Source of the DNA: Bacteroidota bacterium
Lineage (GTDB): Bacteria > Bacteroidota > Bacteroidia > Bacteroidales > NBLH01
Assembly: GCA_025361565.1 (NCBI GenBank)
Contig: JANYKN010000184.1
Span: 1-35,897 of the forward strand
DNA: 35,897 bases
Direction of reading: 5' to 3'
The position numbers were made by a program, and so were the translations under genes. The notes beneath the pieces are model-generated. The model searched no databases, was not told the DNA's origin, and saw only the letters and a program-made list of their open reading frames with translations. Below, piece after piece: positions 6,887-15,391 of this stretch (position 1 is the first letter of the stretch; every line of letters begins with the position of its first letter).

Positions 6887-9685
6887 ATGAAGAATTTGTT
6901 CAACATTTTTATCCTTTTCCTTATACTTATTGAGTTAATCCTTATTTCTATTAGCATATTCTGCGATTTTGGAAAACAAGAAGAAAGACCGGAATCTTAT
7001 TTTTTAGATATTAATGATTCCTGGGCGGATACTTTGCTTAAAAGGATGACATTGGATGAAAAAATTGGCCAATTATTTGTTTTAGAACTTGATGACGCAA
7101 CGAGTGATGAAAAAGAGCAATACGATTCTGTAATTCAGCAACATTTTATTGGGGGGATTAAATTCAAACAAACAGAAGTCCTTAACCAACTAATTATCAC
7201 CAATTATTTACAGGCAAAAAGCAAATATCCTTTATTGGTCGGATCTGAAGGCTCTATCATTAACCGAAGTGATTTTAATTTACCTATTGGACCAATTATC
7301 AATTCAGTAAAAGATGAGCACTTTAAAGTTTTTTATCTAGAACATTTTTCGGAAGCGATAAGCCTCGAAGGTGTAAATATTGAATTTTCGAATTCTATTG
7401 ACAGAATAGATTCGTTGAATTATCAAAAAGGATTTTCAGACAATGATTCTGTTTTGATTAAACAATCAGCCACTTTCAGGAAAAAACTTCATAATCAAAA
7501 TGTAATCAGTTGTTTAAATTTTAATCCTGCTTTGTTTTTATTGCCCGATTCAATTTTAAAAGACAGCCTAAAACTAGTAAATTCGAAATATGGACTTGAT
7601 AAATACTTTGCAGTTCAAATCAGTTCGCAAACCAACAATTTCATTGTTTCAAAGCCTGGACATTATAAATTATCCCAATTTTTAAATCAAAACTATGGTT
7701 TTAAAGGAATAATTTATTCAAAACTAAACGATACGGTATCTGTAGAAACAATTAGATCCTTGTTTTATTCTGGTATTGATGCTTTTATTGTTCAAGGACA
7801 AATTGAAAAAGATATCTTTAATTTCAAATCTCTAATTTCTTCAGGAATAATAAAAGAAACTGAGATTAACAAACGAGTAAAGAAAGTTTTAATGGCTAAA
7901 AGTTGGGCAGGACTTGAACACTTTTCTTTTAAATCTGCCGAAAAAAGTATGTCCGAAATAATGAGGAATCAAAGAAGGTTACTTTCATGGAAAATCTACG
8001 AAAACTCATTGTGTCTGCTAAAAAATCAAAACAATATATTGCCTTTTGGTAATCTGCTAAACAACAATACACACCTGCTAGTAATCGGCAAGGACAAAAT
8101 TCCTTTTCTGGAGGAATATCTTACGAATTACATGGATTTTAGTAGCTCACAATATAAAAAAGGTGAATTTAAAACTACATCATTTGCAAGTTTCAGGAAT
8201 ATCATTATCGCTATAAGTAATGCTGACGGAGCACTTTTCAACGACATTTCTTTCATTCAATCGCTCAAAAAAATAAAACAACAAAAAAATCTGATAGTAA
8301 TAAACTTTGGAGATCCTTCCATTATGGAAAAGCTAAAGTTCGCCAATGCTATAATATATGGATATGACAATCATCCACTTTCACAAATAATTGCGGCACA
8401 GATAATTATCGGTTCTATCGAGCCTAAAGGACGTATAATCTCCAATAATAACAAAAACACTGGTGGCATCGTATCTTTCCATAAAATGGACCGGTTACAA
8501 TACACCATTCCTGAAGCTGCAGGCTTTAACTCCATTGATCTTGAAAAAGTAGACGACCTCATTCAATCTGCCATTGGAATGCACGCTACGCCAGGATGCC
8601 AGATTATTGCAGCCAAAGATGGCAAGGTTTTCTATAATAAATCGTTTGGTTATCATACTTATGCAAATGATCAGCCGGTTAAAAACTCCGATATATTTGA
8701 TATTGCATCTATTTCAAAAGTAGCAGCAACTACTTTGGCATCGATGAAATTATACGAAGACGGTAAAATTAGACTAAACGATTCGATCAAATATTATATT
8801 GATGATACCATTCATTGCACCATCAAAAATCACCAGTTAAGAGATTTCTTTCTTCACCAGACTGGACTCCCTGCTGATATGCCAATTTTAAAATATATCA
8901 GGTACCGAAATAAATACATAAAAAGATTCGATAAGTATTATTCCGAAAGACCAGACACATCTTTTTCTATCAAAGTGGCTGATCATTATTATCTCAGAAA
9001 AGATTATGTTGATTCTATTGTTTTATCACTATATAATTTGGAATGGGACAGCACAAAAGTGTACAATTACAGTGATATCAATTTCAATGTGATTTATGAT
9101 GTGATTTTAAGGAAAATCGATGGGAAGTATACGGATTATCTTTCTAAAAATTTCTATAATCCGCTTCAGTTGAGAACAATGGGATTTCAACCATTGGATC
9201 GCTTTGATAAATCAAGGATTATTCCCACACAGGATGATAAATTCTGGCGAAAACAATTGTTGTGTGGTTATCCTCACGATGAATCGGCGGCACTATATGG
9301 CGGAATATCAGGAAATGCAGGATTATTTACCGATGCAAACGATTTAGCCATTCTATTTCAGATGTTTTTGAACGGAGGCACTTATGGAGGAAAAAAAATA
9401 TTAAACAAAGAAACGATTGAATTATTTACTTCGCAACAAGATGATTCTCCAAGAGGACTTGGTTTTGCCAGAAGTAAAAATGGACAATTTGGCCATAGCG
9501 GTTTTACCGGTTGTGTAGTTTGGGCTAATCCTGCAAATAGAATGATATTTGTTTTTCTCTCCAACAGCATTCATCCCAATGTAATGAACAAACGTTTAAG
9601 AAAAGTTGAAATCAGGGAAAAAGCATATGATTTAATTATGCAGGCTTATGAGCCTGGTTCTGGGGTTTTGAAAATTGGGGAATAA
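6887..9685 (+). CDS. GH3-like / serine beta-lactamase-fold fusion with degenerate GH3 half
   Basis: This 932-residue protein has an N-terminal hydrophobic signal or anchor (residues 5-26). A GH3 beta-N-acetylglucosaminidase (NagZ-like) region follows (about 45-345: MTLDEKIGQLFVLE, FIGGIKFKQ, KYPLLVGSEG), then a GH3 C-terminal-like domain (360-540) and a beta-lactamase/penicillin-binding-fold hydrolase (545-920). The hydrolase part looks active: S608-I-S-K611, Y728-S-D730 and H870-S-G872 stand for SxxK, YxN and the KTG-like motif. In the GH3 part, the KHFPGHGDT segment expected near residues 207-220 is replaced by unrelated sequence, and the nucleophile segment (F-T-D-A-L-N-M in relatives) reads IYSKLND at 276-282, with Ser for Asp. 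The GH3 half is probably inactive and may only bind peptidoglycan or a partner. Fusions with an intact GH3 half are known in Bacteroidota. The gene converges on the DUF2442 gene with an 11-base gap. Confidence 0.85.
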   Translation: MKNLFNIFILFLILIELILISISIFCDFGKQEERPESYFLDINDSWADTLLKRMTLDEKIGQLFVLELDDATSDEKEQYDSVIQQHFIGGIKFKQTEVLNQLIITNYLQAKSKYPLLVGSEGSIINRSDFNLPIGPIINSVKDEHFKVFYLEHFSEAISLEGVNIEFSNSIDRIDSLNYQKGFSDNDSVLIKQSATFRKKLHNQNVISCLNFNPALFLLPDSILKDSLKLVNSKYGLDKYFAVQISSQTNNFIVSKPGHYKLSQFLNQNYGFKGIIYSKLNDTVSVETIRSLFYSGIDAFIVQGQIEKDIFNFKSLISSGIIKETEINKRVKKVLMAKSWAGLEHFSFKSAEKSMSEIMRNQRRLLSWKIYENSLCLLKNQNNILPFGNLLNNNTHLLVIGKDKIPFLEEYLTNYMDFSSSQYKKGEFKTTSFASFRNIIIAISNADGALFNDISFIQSLKKIKQQKNLIVINFGDPSIMEKLKFANAIIYGYDNHPLSQIIAAQIIIGSIEPKGRIISNNNKNTGGIVSFHKMDRLQYTIPEAAGFNSIDLEKVDDLIQSAIGMHATPGCQIIAAKDGKVFYNKSFGYHTYANDQPVKNSDIFDIASISKVAATTLASMKLYEDGKIRLNDSIKYYIDDTIHCTIKNHQLRDFFLHQTGLPADMPILKYIRYRNKYIKRFDKYYSERPDTSFSIKVADHYYLRKDYVDSIVLSLYNLEWDSTKVYNYSDINFNVIYDVILRKIDGKYTDYLSKNFYNPLQLRTMGFQPLDRFDKSRIIPTQDDKFWRKQLLCGYPHDESAALYGGISGNAGLFTDANDLAILFQMFLNGGTYGGKKILNKETIELFTSQQDDSPRGLGFARSKNGQFGHSGFTGCVVWANPANRMIFVFLSNSIHPNVMNKRLRKVEIREKAYDLIMQAYEPGSGVLKIGE

Positions 9686-9696
9686 AATATTAAGAT

Positions 9697-9963
9697 TTAA
9701 ACAATAATTTGCTGTGTTATGGTTTTCTTGATTTTCTTTCCGATTTGATATAGGTATTCAGGTGCAATGTCTGCTCCATTAGACCATTCAATAGTATTAA
9801 ATTTAATCGAAAATGTTTTAAAATAATCCTTATCCTTTAAATGTTCGAATATTTTTCCATTCAGTTCATTTTCCAGATCAACTGTCATTGTTATTCCATC
9901 ATTGAATTCTAATAAAATCTTATAATCTTTCAGGTATTTTGCCTTTTTAACTTCCAAAAACAT
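9697..9963 (-). CDS. DUF2442 family small protein
   Basis: This 88-residue protein has the DUF2442 pattern: an N-terminal beta-strand segment (VKKAKYLKDYKILLEFNDG) and a central D-L-E-N-E-L-N-G-K-IFEHLKD segment followed by IEWSNGADIAPEYLY. Its molecular function is not established. It follows the DUF4160 gene by 6 bases, and such pairs recur across bacterial genomes, often discussed as toxin-antitoxin-like or regulatory modules. Nothing here shows which partner, if either, is toxic. Confidence 0.85.
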   Translation of the reverse strand: MFLEVKKAKYLKDYKILLEFNDGITMTVDLENELNGKIFEHLKDKDYFKTFSIKFNTIEWSNGADIAPEYLYQIGKKIKKTITQQIIV

Positions 9964-9969
9964 ATTTAC

Positions 9970-10227
9970 TTATTTTAATGGTTCAATTTTAATTAATTCC
10001 TCACCTTTTTGTGCTAGTTCCCAATCCAGCATTAATTCGTCCCTGTGAATTTCCAACCAGTCAAAAATCATTTTCAGGGCACGTTGAGGCATCTCTCCTT
10101 TTACAATTCCATCCTGGATTGTTACTATTGCTTTATAATCTCCATACCATATATGAAAATGAGGTGGAGCATGATCTTTAAAATTCATTAAAATGATTAG
10201 ACCATAGAATCTAGAAATCTCAGGCAT
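9970..10227 (-). CDS. DUF4160 family small protein
   Basis: This 85-residue protein matches the DUF4160 pattern: MPEISRFYGLIILMNFKDHAPPHFH with the diagnostic H-x-P-P-H-F-H-x-x-Y segment (residues 19-28), then GDYKAIVTIQDG and an ALKMIFDWLEIHRDELMLDWE tail. The clustered His residues suggest metal or nucleic-acid binding, but no activity is established. It is the first gene of a two-gene unit with DUF2442. A perfect -7 box (TAACTTTG) lies 14 bases before the ATG, so the transcript should be almost leaderless. Confidence 0.85.
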   Translation of the reverse strand: MPEISRFYGLIILMNFKDHAPPHFHIWYGDYKAIVTIQDGIVKGEMPQRALKMIFDWLEIHRDELMLDWELAQKGEELIKIEPLK

Positions 10228-10240
10228 TTCGTTTTTTTTA

Positions 10241-10248
10241 CAAAGTTA
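10241..10248 (-). promoter_or_regulatory. -7 box for the DUF4160/DUF2442 pair
   Basis: TAACTTTG on the minus strand is a perfect TAnnTTTG match, 14 bases upstream of the start codon. No TTG stands at the expected -33 distance, so this is half a promoter signal. The predicted leader is only about 8 bases. Confidence 0.45.
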
Positions 10249-10399
10249 CAATTTATTAATAAAACTATGATAGTTGAACTCAATTATTAAAAAAGCATGA
10301 ATATTCATTATAATCGCAAAGACATTTATAAGAAACAAAACATTATTTTATGCAAATTGAATCTATTTAATGGCATGCGAAAAAACATATATCCGATAA

Positions 10400-10445
10400 T
10401 AATTGCTTTGGAATATTCCCAAATCCGGATTTTCCAAAGCAATTG
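10400..10445 (-). terminator. Hairpin after the T9SS-domain membrane protein gene
   Basis: AATTGCTTTGGAA (10401-10413) and TTCCAAAGCAATT (10432-10444) form a perfect 13-bp stem, starting 20 bases after the stop codon of the upstream minus-strand gene. The T tract after the stem is poor (ATTATTATC), so it may terminate inefficiently or stabilise the 3' end. Confidence 0.6.
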
Positions 10446-10463
10446 ATTTTAAGCTATCATAAA

Positions 10464-12206
10464 CTATTTCGATATAATCAATCTCTGTGTTTTAAAACCT
10501 TTATCCGTTTTAATTAAAACCAGATAAATTCCGGGAATTATACCAGTCAAATCAAATTTAAATGAATTATTAACTATTGTAAATGAAGTAGTTGGAACTA
10601 ATATCTTCAACCGGGTACCTGAGATATTTGCCAATGAAATAGTTCCGGTAGCTGGTTCGGGCATAGAAAATTCAATTATTGCATAAGTGTTAGCAGGATT
10701 TGGATATAATTTGCATTTTTCAACTTTTAGTGTTGATTTACAAGCTTCGAAATAAGTGCAGTTGGTTGTTAATTCTTTTCTTTGTTCATCAGTTTCGGCA
10801 GAAATATAGTTGTATTCCATTCTTAATTGTTTACCTATATGCTCTGGCAATGCTTTAAAGAGTGCTTCGGAAGGTTCGAACCAGAAAACTTGATCTTCAT
10901 TTAAAATATCAGGAAAAGCACTTTGTTTCATCAAAATTGGAATAAGATTCTGTATTTTGCTTATAAAGTAATCTTTATTGAACTTATCTTTATCATCTCC
11001 AATAATACTCCATTGAATTCGTTGAAGTCCAATTCTATCTGATAAGAAAGTCAGTTTTATTTCAGGTTCTCTCCACTTGAATATGCCTATAGATTCAACT
11101 CCAAATTTTTGTTTGGACAGAAATAGATTCCATCCTTTTGTCATAATTTGAATATTATCAGGTTTAAAATCGAAACCAAGGTTAGCATATTGCTCTTTGT
11201 TTAATTCGATGAATTGGATAGTGTTAAAAATGTTTTCAATTTGAAATTGAACAAAATCAATATTTTTAAGTTTCCTTTTGTTCTCAATAATCTCATGATA
11301 ATCCTCCTTAAACTTTTGATATCTTTCTGGTAAATAATTGAATAAGTTGTCAGTTATTTTAAACCAAAATATAATATCTTCATTATTTTTTGATTGTTTT
11401 GATTTTACTAAAACTGGCATTAAAGTATCATTCATCAAAGCAAAAATTTCTTTTGCAAATTGAGAATTATTAATTAATATATTCGTATAAGCGACAGGAT
11501 AATAGTCGTAATTTGAGTATTGTTCTTTTTTATTGCGTTTTAATACAGAAGTCGCAATTCCATGAATAGTCCAAAAATTAGATTCTTTGTGACACAGGAA
11601 AGATGAAATTTGACCATTATATTGATTGTAATAATACAAACCTGTTCCATCTATCATGAAACCAATATTCTCCAACTCCTTATCTGTAAGCGTGATGATG
11701 AACTTTTCACCATCAATTACAGTATCTTCAAGCCAAATCACTTTACTAAATTCTTTATCAGATATTAAATCCATGTTTTCCTGAAAAATTGATTCTGCAT
11801 TGTTTTCAGCGATTTTATTCTCAGTAGTTTCAGTTTCAAAAACTGTTTGATTGACTAAATTATTGGGTTGATTTGTTTGATTTACGGATGTTTTGGTTTC
11901 TATTCCTGAACTATCAGACTTAGAAGTTTTTGCATTAAATTGTTTTGTTTGTAATACTTCTTGCTTTGGTTGTTTGATTTCGACATTTGGATTTAACCAA
12001 AGCAAAAATGAACTGATACCCACTATAAATATACTAGTCATAATCATAAATTTAAAAGGTTTGTACTTAAAGTTTATCCTGCGCATGGCCTTTGCAACAG
12101 GATTATTGATTAATTGCTGCACCTTTTCAATATTATAATATTCCGGTAGTTTTTTAAATCTTTCAAAAAACAGATTTATATCTTGCTCTGTATGTTGCTT
12201 TTCCAT
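10464..12206 (-). CDS. Single-pass membrane protein, putative anti-sigma factor, with internal duplication and T9SS-like C-terminal domain
   Basis: This 580-residue protein lies directly behind an ECF sigma gene (10-base gap). Residues 1-51 form a charged cytoplasmic-looking segment (EQDINLFFERFKKLPEYY), the usual size and place for an anti-sigma region. One membrane helix (52-71) and a Ser/Thr/Asn/Gln-rich linker (75-145) follow. Two copies of a module of about 140 residues come next, at 169-307 and 332-468. Each has an N-terminal L-x-(D/N)-K-E...(I/L)GF motif and, about 97 residues later, FWF (280-282 and 441-443) followed by LF-x-x-LPE. Residues 498-580 resemble a T9SS type A sorting domain (KLYPNPANTYAIIEF ... 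G-I-Y-L-V-L-I-KT ... QRLIISK). No cleavable signal peptide is apparent, which is odd for a T9SS substrate. The anti-sigma role is inferred from position and topology only. Confidence 0.7.
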   Translation of the reverse strand: MEKQHTEQDINLFFERFKKLPEYYNIEKVQQLINNPVAKAMRRINFKYKPFKFMIMTSIFIVGISSFLLWLNPNVEIKQPKQEVLQTKQFNAKTSKSDSSGIETKTSVNQTNQPNNLVNQTVFETETTENKIAENNAESIFQENMDLISDKEFSKVIWLEDTVIDGEKFIITLTDKELENIGFMIDGTGLYYYNQYNGQISSFLCHKESNFWTIHGIATSVLKRNKKEQYSNYDYYPVAYTNILINNSQFAKEIFALMNDTLMPVLVKSKQSKNNEDIIFWFKITDNLFNYLPERYQKFKEDYHEIIENKRKLKNIDFVQFQIENIFNTIQFIELNKEQYANLGFDFKPDNIQIMTKGWNLFLSKQKFGVESIGIFKWREPEIKLTFLSDRIGLQRIQWSIIGDDKDKFNKDYFISKIQNLIPILMKQSAFPDILNEDQVFWFEPSEALFKALPEHIGKQLRMEYNYISAETDEQRKELTTNCTYFEACKSTLKVEKCKLYPNPANTYAIIEFSMPEPATGTISLANISGTRLKILVPTTSFTIVNNSFKFDLTGIIPGIYLVLIKTDKGFKTQRLIISK

Positions 12207-12216
12207 ATTCTGTAAA

Positions 12217-12747
12217 TCAAAAATTAAAAAACAAAATGGCTAATTTAAGTTGCATTGGCGTTTTTAAATGCAAAATCAACTTTTCACGTCCCCGCTTTAA
12301 ACGCAATTTAACCCCCGATAAACTTCCTCCTTGTATTTGTTGAATTTCTTCCAACGATAAGTCTGAAATGTGAAAGAGGATTAATGTCTCGCTTGTTTTT
12401 GGCGGCAATGAAAGTATTTGATTGTATATGATTTTAAAATCTGTAACATATTCCGGATTTTGCGATAAATCCACAATTTGGTTGATTTCATTTTCGTTAA
12501 AATCAGCATTGAATTTAGAACGCCTGAATTTCTTACGGTTTAAATTGCTTGCAATTGAAAAAACATAAGATTTAAATGCTGATTTATCCTTAATTCTATC
12601 AAAACTTTCTATTGTATTTACAATGGTATCATTTACCAAATCTTCTGCATCTTCAACATTCCCGGCAATGGTTCGACAAAACCTTGCAAGTTGCAAATGT
12701 ATTGGCTCGTAAAGCATTAAAAACTCAGAGTGATTTTTATCTTTCAC
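12217..12747 (-). CDS. ECF RNA polymerase sigma factor (sigma-70 family)
   Basis: This 176-residue ECF sigma factor shows region 2 (EDAEDLVNDTIVNTIESFDRI, then SAFKSYVFSIASNLNRKKFRR, about residues 32-76) and region 4 (LPPKTSETLILFHISDLSLEEI ... LSGVKLRLKRGREKL, about 114-156). It should direct RNA polymerase to a small regulon. The start is a GTG at 12747: an in-frame stop lies about 24 bases upstream and no ATG intervenes. The membrane protein 10 bases downstream is the likely cognate regulator. A promoter-like pair lies just upstream. Region 4 is somewhat atypical (QIQGGSLSGVK where most have a canonical helix-turn-helix), so the recognised promoter cannot be predicted. Confidence 0.88.
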   Translation of the reverse strand: MKDKNHSEFLMLYEPIHLQLARFCRTIAGNVEDAEDLVNDTIVNTIESFDRIKDKSAFKSYVFSIASNLNRKKFRRSKFNADFNENEINQIVDLSQNPEYVTDFKIIYNQILSLPPKTSETLILFHISDLSLEEIQQIQGGSLSGVKLRLKRGREKLILHLKTPMQLKLAILFFNF

Positions 12748-12791
12748 TGAAATTGTTTTGTTGTTTAATAGTTAGTTCCATAAGTGGGGTA

Positions 12792-12820
12792 AAAAGTTAC
12801 ATCCGAATTAATAAAAGCAA
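12792..12820 (-). promoter_or_regulatory. Candidate promoter of the ECF sigma gene
   Basis: On the minus strand, TTTTG (the TTG is at 12820-12818) is followed by an 18-base spacer and TAACTTTT (12799-12792), one mismatch from TAnnTTTG. It lies 45 bases upstream of the GTG start and looks like a site for the housekeeping sigma. Confidence 0.4.
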
Positions 12821-12950
12821 AATAATACTTTTACCATCATATAGAAGTGATATTTTAAACTCCGGCAGGTCTGCTGATACTAACTAGTTTTAGTAAATGG
12901 CTAAGCCTGTCCGTGTGCATGCACCTTACAGTGTTTAAAACTGGAAATAA

Positions 12951-14333
12951 CTATCCTTCATCTTTACCCTCAACCCTGCTACTAATCAATCCTTTATGCA
13001 AAACAGTCTCCATCAAATCACCAATTTTTACTATTGATGAATCTGTAATCGTTTTTCCATTTATTTTGCTTATGGAATATCCCTTTTTTAAAACATTGAT
13101 TGGATCAAAATGGGAGATTGAATTTTCGAGGTATTCAAGCATTAATTTATGCTTATAAATTTGCTGTTTTTCACTATTTTGAAGTCTATCTATAATCGTT
13201 TGAAGGTCTTTCTTTTTTGATTTCAACATGCTTCGAATATTTCCGGTTAAATCAAGCTTATATTGATTGAGTTGAATATTTTTATCATGTAGTAATCCTT
13301 TTGTAATAAGAGTAGCTTTTTGGCTGGCAAGTTCCAGTCTTTTAGTTTCCTTATGTAAAAGCTTATGAACCAATGGAATTAATCGATTGCTCAAACTTTG
13401 GAGTTTGTCATTTTCGTCATACAAAAAATCACGTGTAAGGTTTTGCAGTGTTTCGCTGGCTTCATCTAGCCTTTCTTCAAAAATTGCTAGTTGAGAGATT
13501 AAAAATTCAGCTACCGCAGTAGGGGTTTTTAATGAAGTATGGCTAACCAAATCAACTATTGAATTATCCTTATCATGCCCAATACCAGAAATTACGGGAA
13601 TTGGAAATTGGGTAATATAATAAGCCAGATTGTAATTGTCGAAACACATCAAATCTGAACGCGAACCTCCGCCTCGAATAATTACAACACAATCGAAAAA
13701 ATCGCCATATTCATATATTTGATCTAAAGCATCGATTATACTGGATTCCGTTTGGTCGCCTTGCATAATAGCAGGAAATAGTTTAGGATAAAATTGATAA
13801 TGGTATGAATTACTGGTCAATTGGTTCAGGAAATCCTCATAACCTGCAGCTGTTGAGGATGATATTATGGCTATCTTTTGGCAAACCAAAGGCAATTCAA
13901 GTTCGCGGTTCATACCAATAATACCCTCAGCTTCAAGTCTTCTGATAATTTCAAGCCGGTGCCTTTCAATATCACCAAGGGTATATGCTGGATCTATATC
14001 ACGGATATTTAGGCTAAAACCGTATAATTCATGAAATTCAACACTTACACTTACCAGTATTTTTAGTCCTGAAACCAATTCCTGTCCTGTTGTGGTTTCG
14101 AAATATGGTTTGAGCATTCGTAAGGTATAGCTCCAAATGGTGGCACTTGCTTTTGCTACAATCTTATCGCTATCTTTGTCTTTTTCAACCAATTCAAGAT
14201 AAGCATGACCATTTCGGTTGAATTTGATTTCGCCAATTTCTGCGATTATCCAAATATTTTCAAAAAAATTATCTTGTATAACCCCTTTAATTTTTGAGTT
14301 TAATTCCGAAAGACTTATTTTTTGAATTTCCAT
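12951..14333 (-). CDS. xseA: Exodeoxyribonuclease VII large subunit
   Basis: This 460-residue protein is the large catalytic subunit of exonuclease VII, which degrades single-stranded DNA to oligonucleotides. It has an N-terminal OB fold (1-110: LNSKIKGVIQ...NIWIIAEIGEIK, GHAYLELVEKD), the catalytic core with SSSTAAGYEDF (158-168), RGGGSRSDLMCFDNY (220-234) and PVISGIGHDKDNSIVD (246-261), then a long coiled coil (280-395) and a C-terminal strand region (VLKKGYSISKING). GHDKD replaces the common GHExD. Length is normal. It follows the 10-TM exporter by 17 bases in a yidD-exporter-xseA unit. The small subunit gene xseB, often adjacent, is not found in the 203 bases downstream. Confidence 0.95.
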   Translation of the reverse strand: MEIQKISLSELNSKIKGVIQDNFFENIWIIAEIGEIKFNRNGHAYLELVEKDKDSDKIVAKASATIWSYTLRMLKPYFETTTGQELVSGLKILVSVSVEFHELYGFSLNIRDIDPAYTLGDIERHRLEIIRRLEAEGIIGMNRELELPLVCQKIAIISSSTAAGYEDFLNQLTSNSYHYQFYPKLFPAIMQGDQTESSIIDALDQIYEYGDFFDCVVIIRGGGSRSDLMCFDNYNLAYYITQFPIPVISGIGHDKDNSIVDLVSHTSLKTPTAVAEFLISQLAIFEERLDEASETLQNLTRDFLYDENDKLQSLSNRLIPLVHKLLHKETKRLELASQKATLITKGLLHDKNIQLNQYKLDLTGNIRSMLKSKKKDLQTIIDRLQNSEKQQIYKHKLMLEYLENSISHFDPINVLKKGYSISKINGKTITDSSIVKIGDLMETVLHKGLISSRVEGKDEG

Positions 14334-14350
14334 ATCGTTTTGAAATTGGC

Positions 14351-15391
14351 CTAAAGTTTAAACAAAAGCATAACAGAACCAACCAAAAGCCCAATACAAA
14401 CATTAACCAATTTCAAATAAACAAAGCTTTTTCTTGATTCGGCAAGCAATGGAATTGCACCATGCCCATCCTGAACAATAGAATTGGCAAGCAAAATACT
14501 AAATGGAATTGTTCCGCTGGCAAACATAGTTATAAAAATAATATGAGGCCCCGATTCAGGGATAATCCCAATTAAAACAGCAAATACAAGTATAATAAAC
14601 ATATTGTCTTTTATCCAATGATCAATATTTATATAATCTGTCATGATATGAATAAAAAGCATTGCACCCAATGTCCATAAGAATATTTTAAGAAAATGTT
14701 TTTTAATTACATGATGCCAAAGATGTTCTACCAAAAAATGATCACTTACTGTTGCTACAATTAGTCCACCAATAATCACCACAACTAGAAATGAAATCTT
14801 TTCCCAATCCCAATCTTTCGGGCCAATTTCACCTAAAACAATAAACACTACCGTGATGAATGCACCAAAAACGAGAAGCGCCCTGTGAAAAGAAGCATTT
14901 TTTAATTGGTTTACAATTTTTGTTTTATCTAAACAAAAACAATCGGGATCGTTTGAATGAAATTGCTCATGATTATTCTTTTCAACAGGCATGTATGTTT
15001 CTTTGGTGAATAAAGAAACGATATAACCACCTATCAATGCGATTGGAAGTATAACGAACATCAATATAACCGCAGTTTTGGGAATTACTGCAAACATGAT
15101 AAAAATTTCATCTCCAGATGAAGCTATCATGGCGGTAACCAATGCAGCAAAACTTAAATTTCTGTGGGTATATAATGATACTACAGCAAATATCCCTAAA
15201 CAACCGGGCATTAATCCTAAAAGGCCTGCCAACAAAATTTGAAGCCACCCTGATTTTTGGAGTTGAGAATTCCATCTCCCCTTCGATTGAACATTGACAA
15301 ATTCAATAACAATCATCATTACAATCACAAATAAAGTGACTAATACTGTTTCTTTAATCACTTCTACAAACATTTCAGAGATATGCTGCAT
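14351..15391 (-). CDS. Putative 10-TM heavy-metal exporter (ArsP_2-like family)
   Basis: This 346-residue polytopic membrane protein has about ten hydrophobic segments in two halves. Residues 56-107 (GLLGLMPGCLGIFAVVSLY ... ASSGDEIFIMF) and 272-322 (VLIGIIPESGPHIIFITMF ... VQDGHGAIPLL) are recognisably duplicated, a hallmark of this permease family, which is variously annotated as an arsenic efflux or manganese transporter. The loop between the halves holds a dense cluster of possible metal ligands: H141, H145, D148, D150, C151, C153 and D155. The substrate cannot be told from sequence. Its ATG overlaps the yidD stop by one base (TAATG), indicating translational coupling, and xseA follows by 17 bases. 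Confidence 0.75.
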   Translation of the reverse strand: MQHISEMFVEVIKETVLVTLFVIVMMIVIEFVNVQSKGRWNSQLQKSGWLQILLAGLLGLMPGCLGIFAVVSLYTHRNLSFAALVTAMIASSGDEIFIMFAVIPKTAVILMFVILPIALIGGYIVSLFTKETYMPVEKNNHEQFHSNDPDCFCLDKTKIVNQLKNASFHRALLVFGAFITVVFIVLGEIGPKDWDWEKISFLVVVIIGGLIVATVSDHFLVEHLWHHVIKKHFLKIFLWTLGAMLFIHIMTDYINIDHWIKDNMFIILVFAVLIGIIPESGPHIIFITMFASGTIPFSILLANSIVQDGHGAIPLLAESRKSFVYLKLVNVCIGLLVGSVMLLFKL

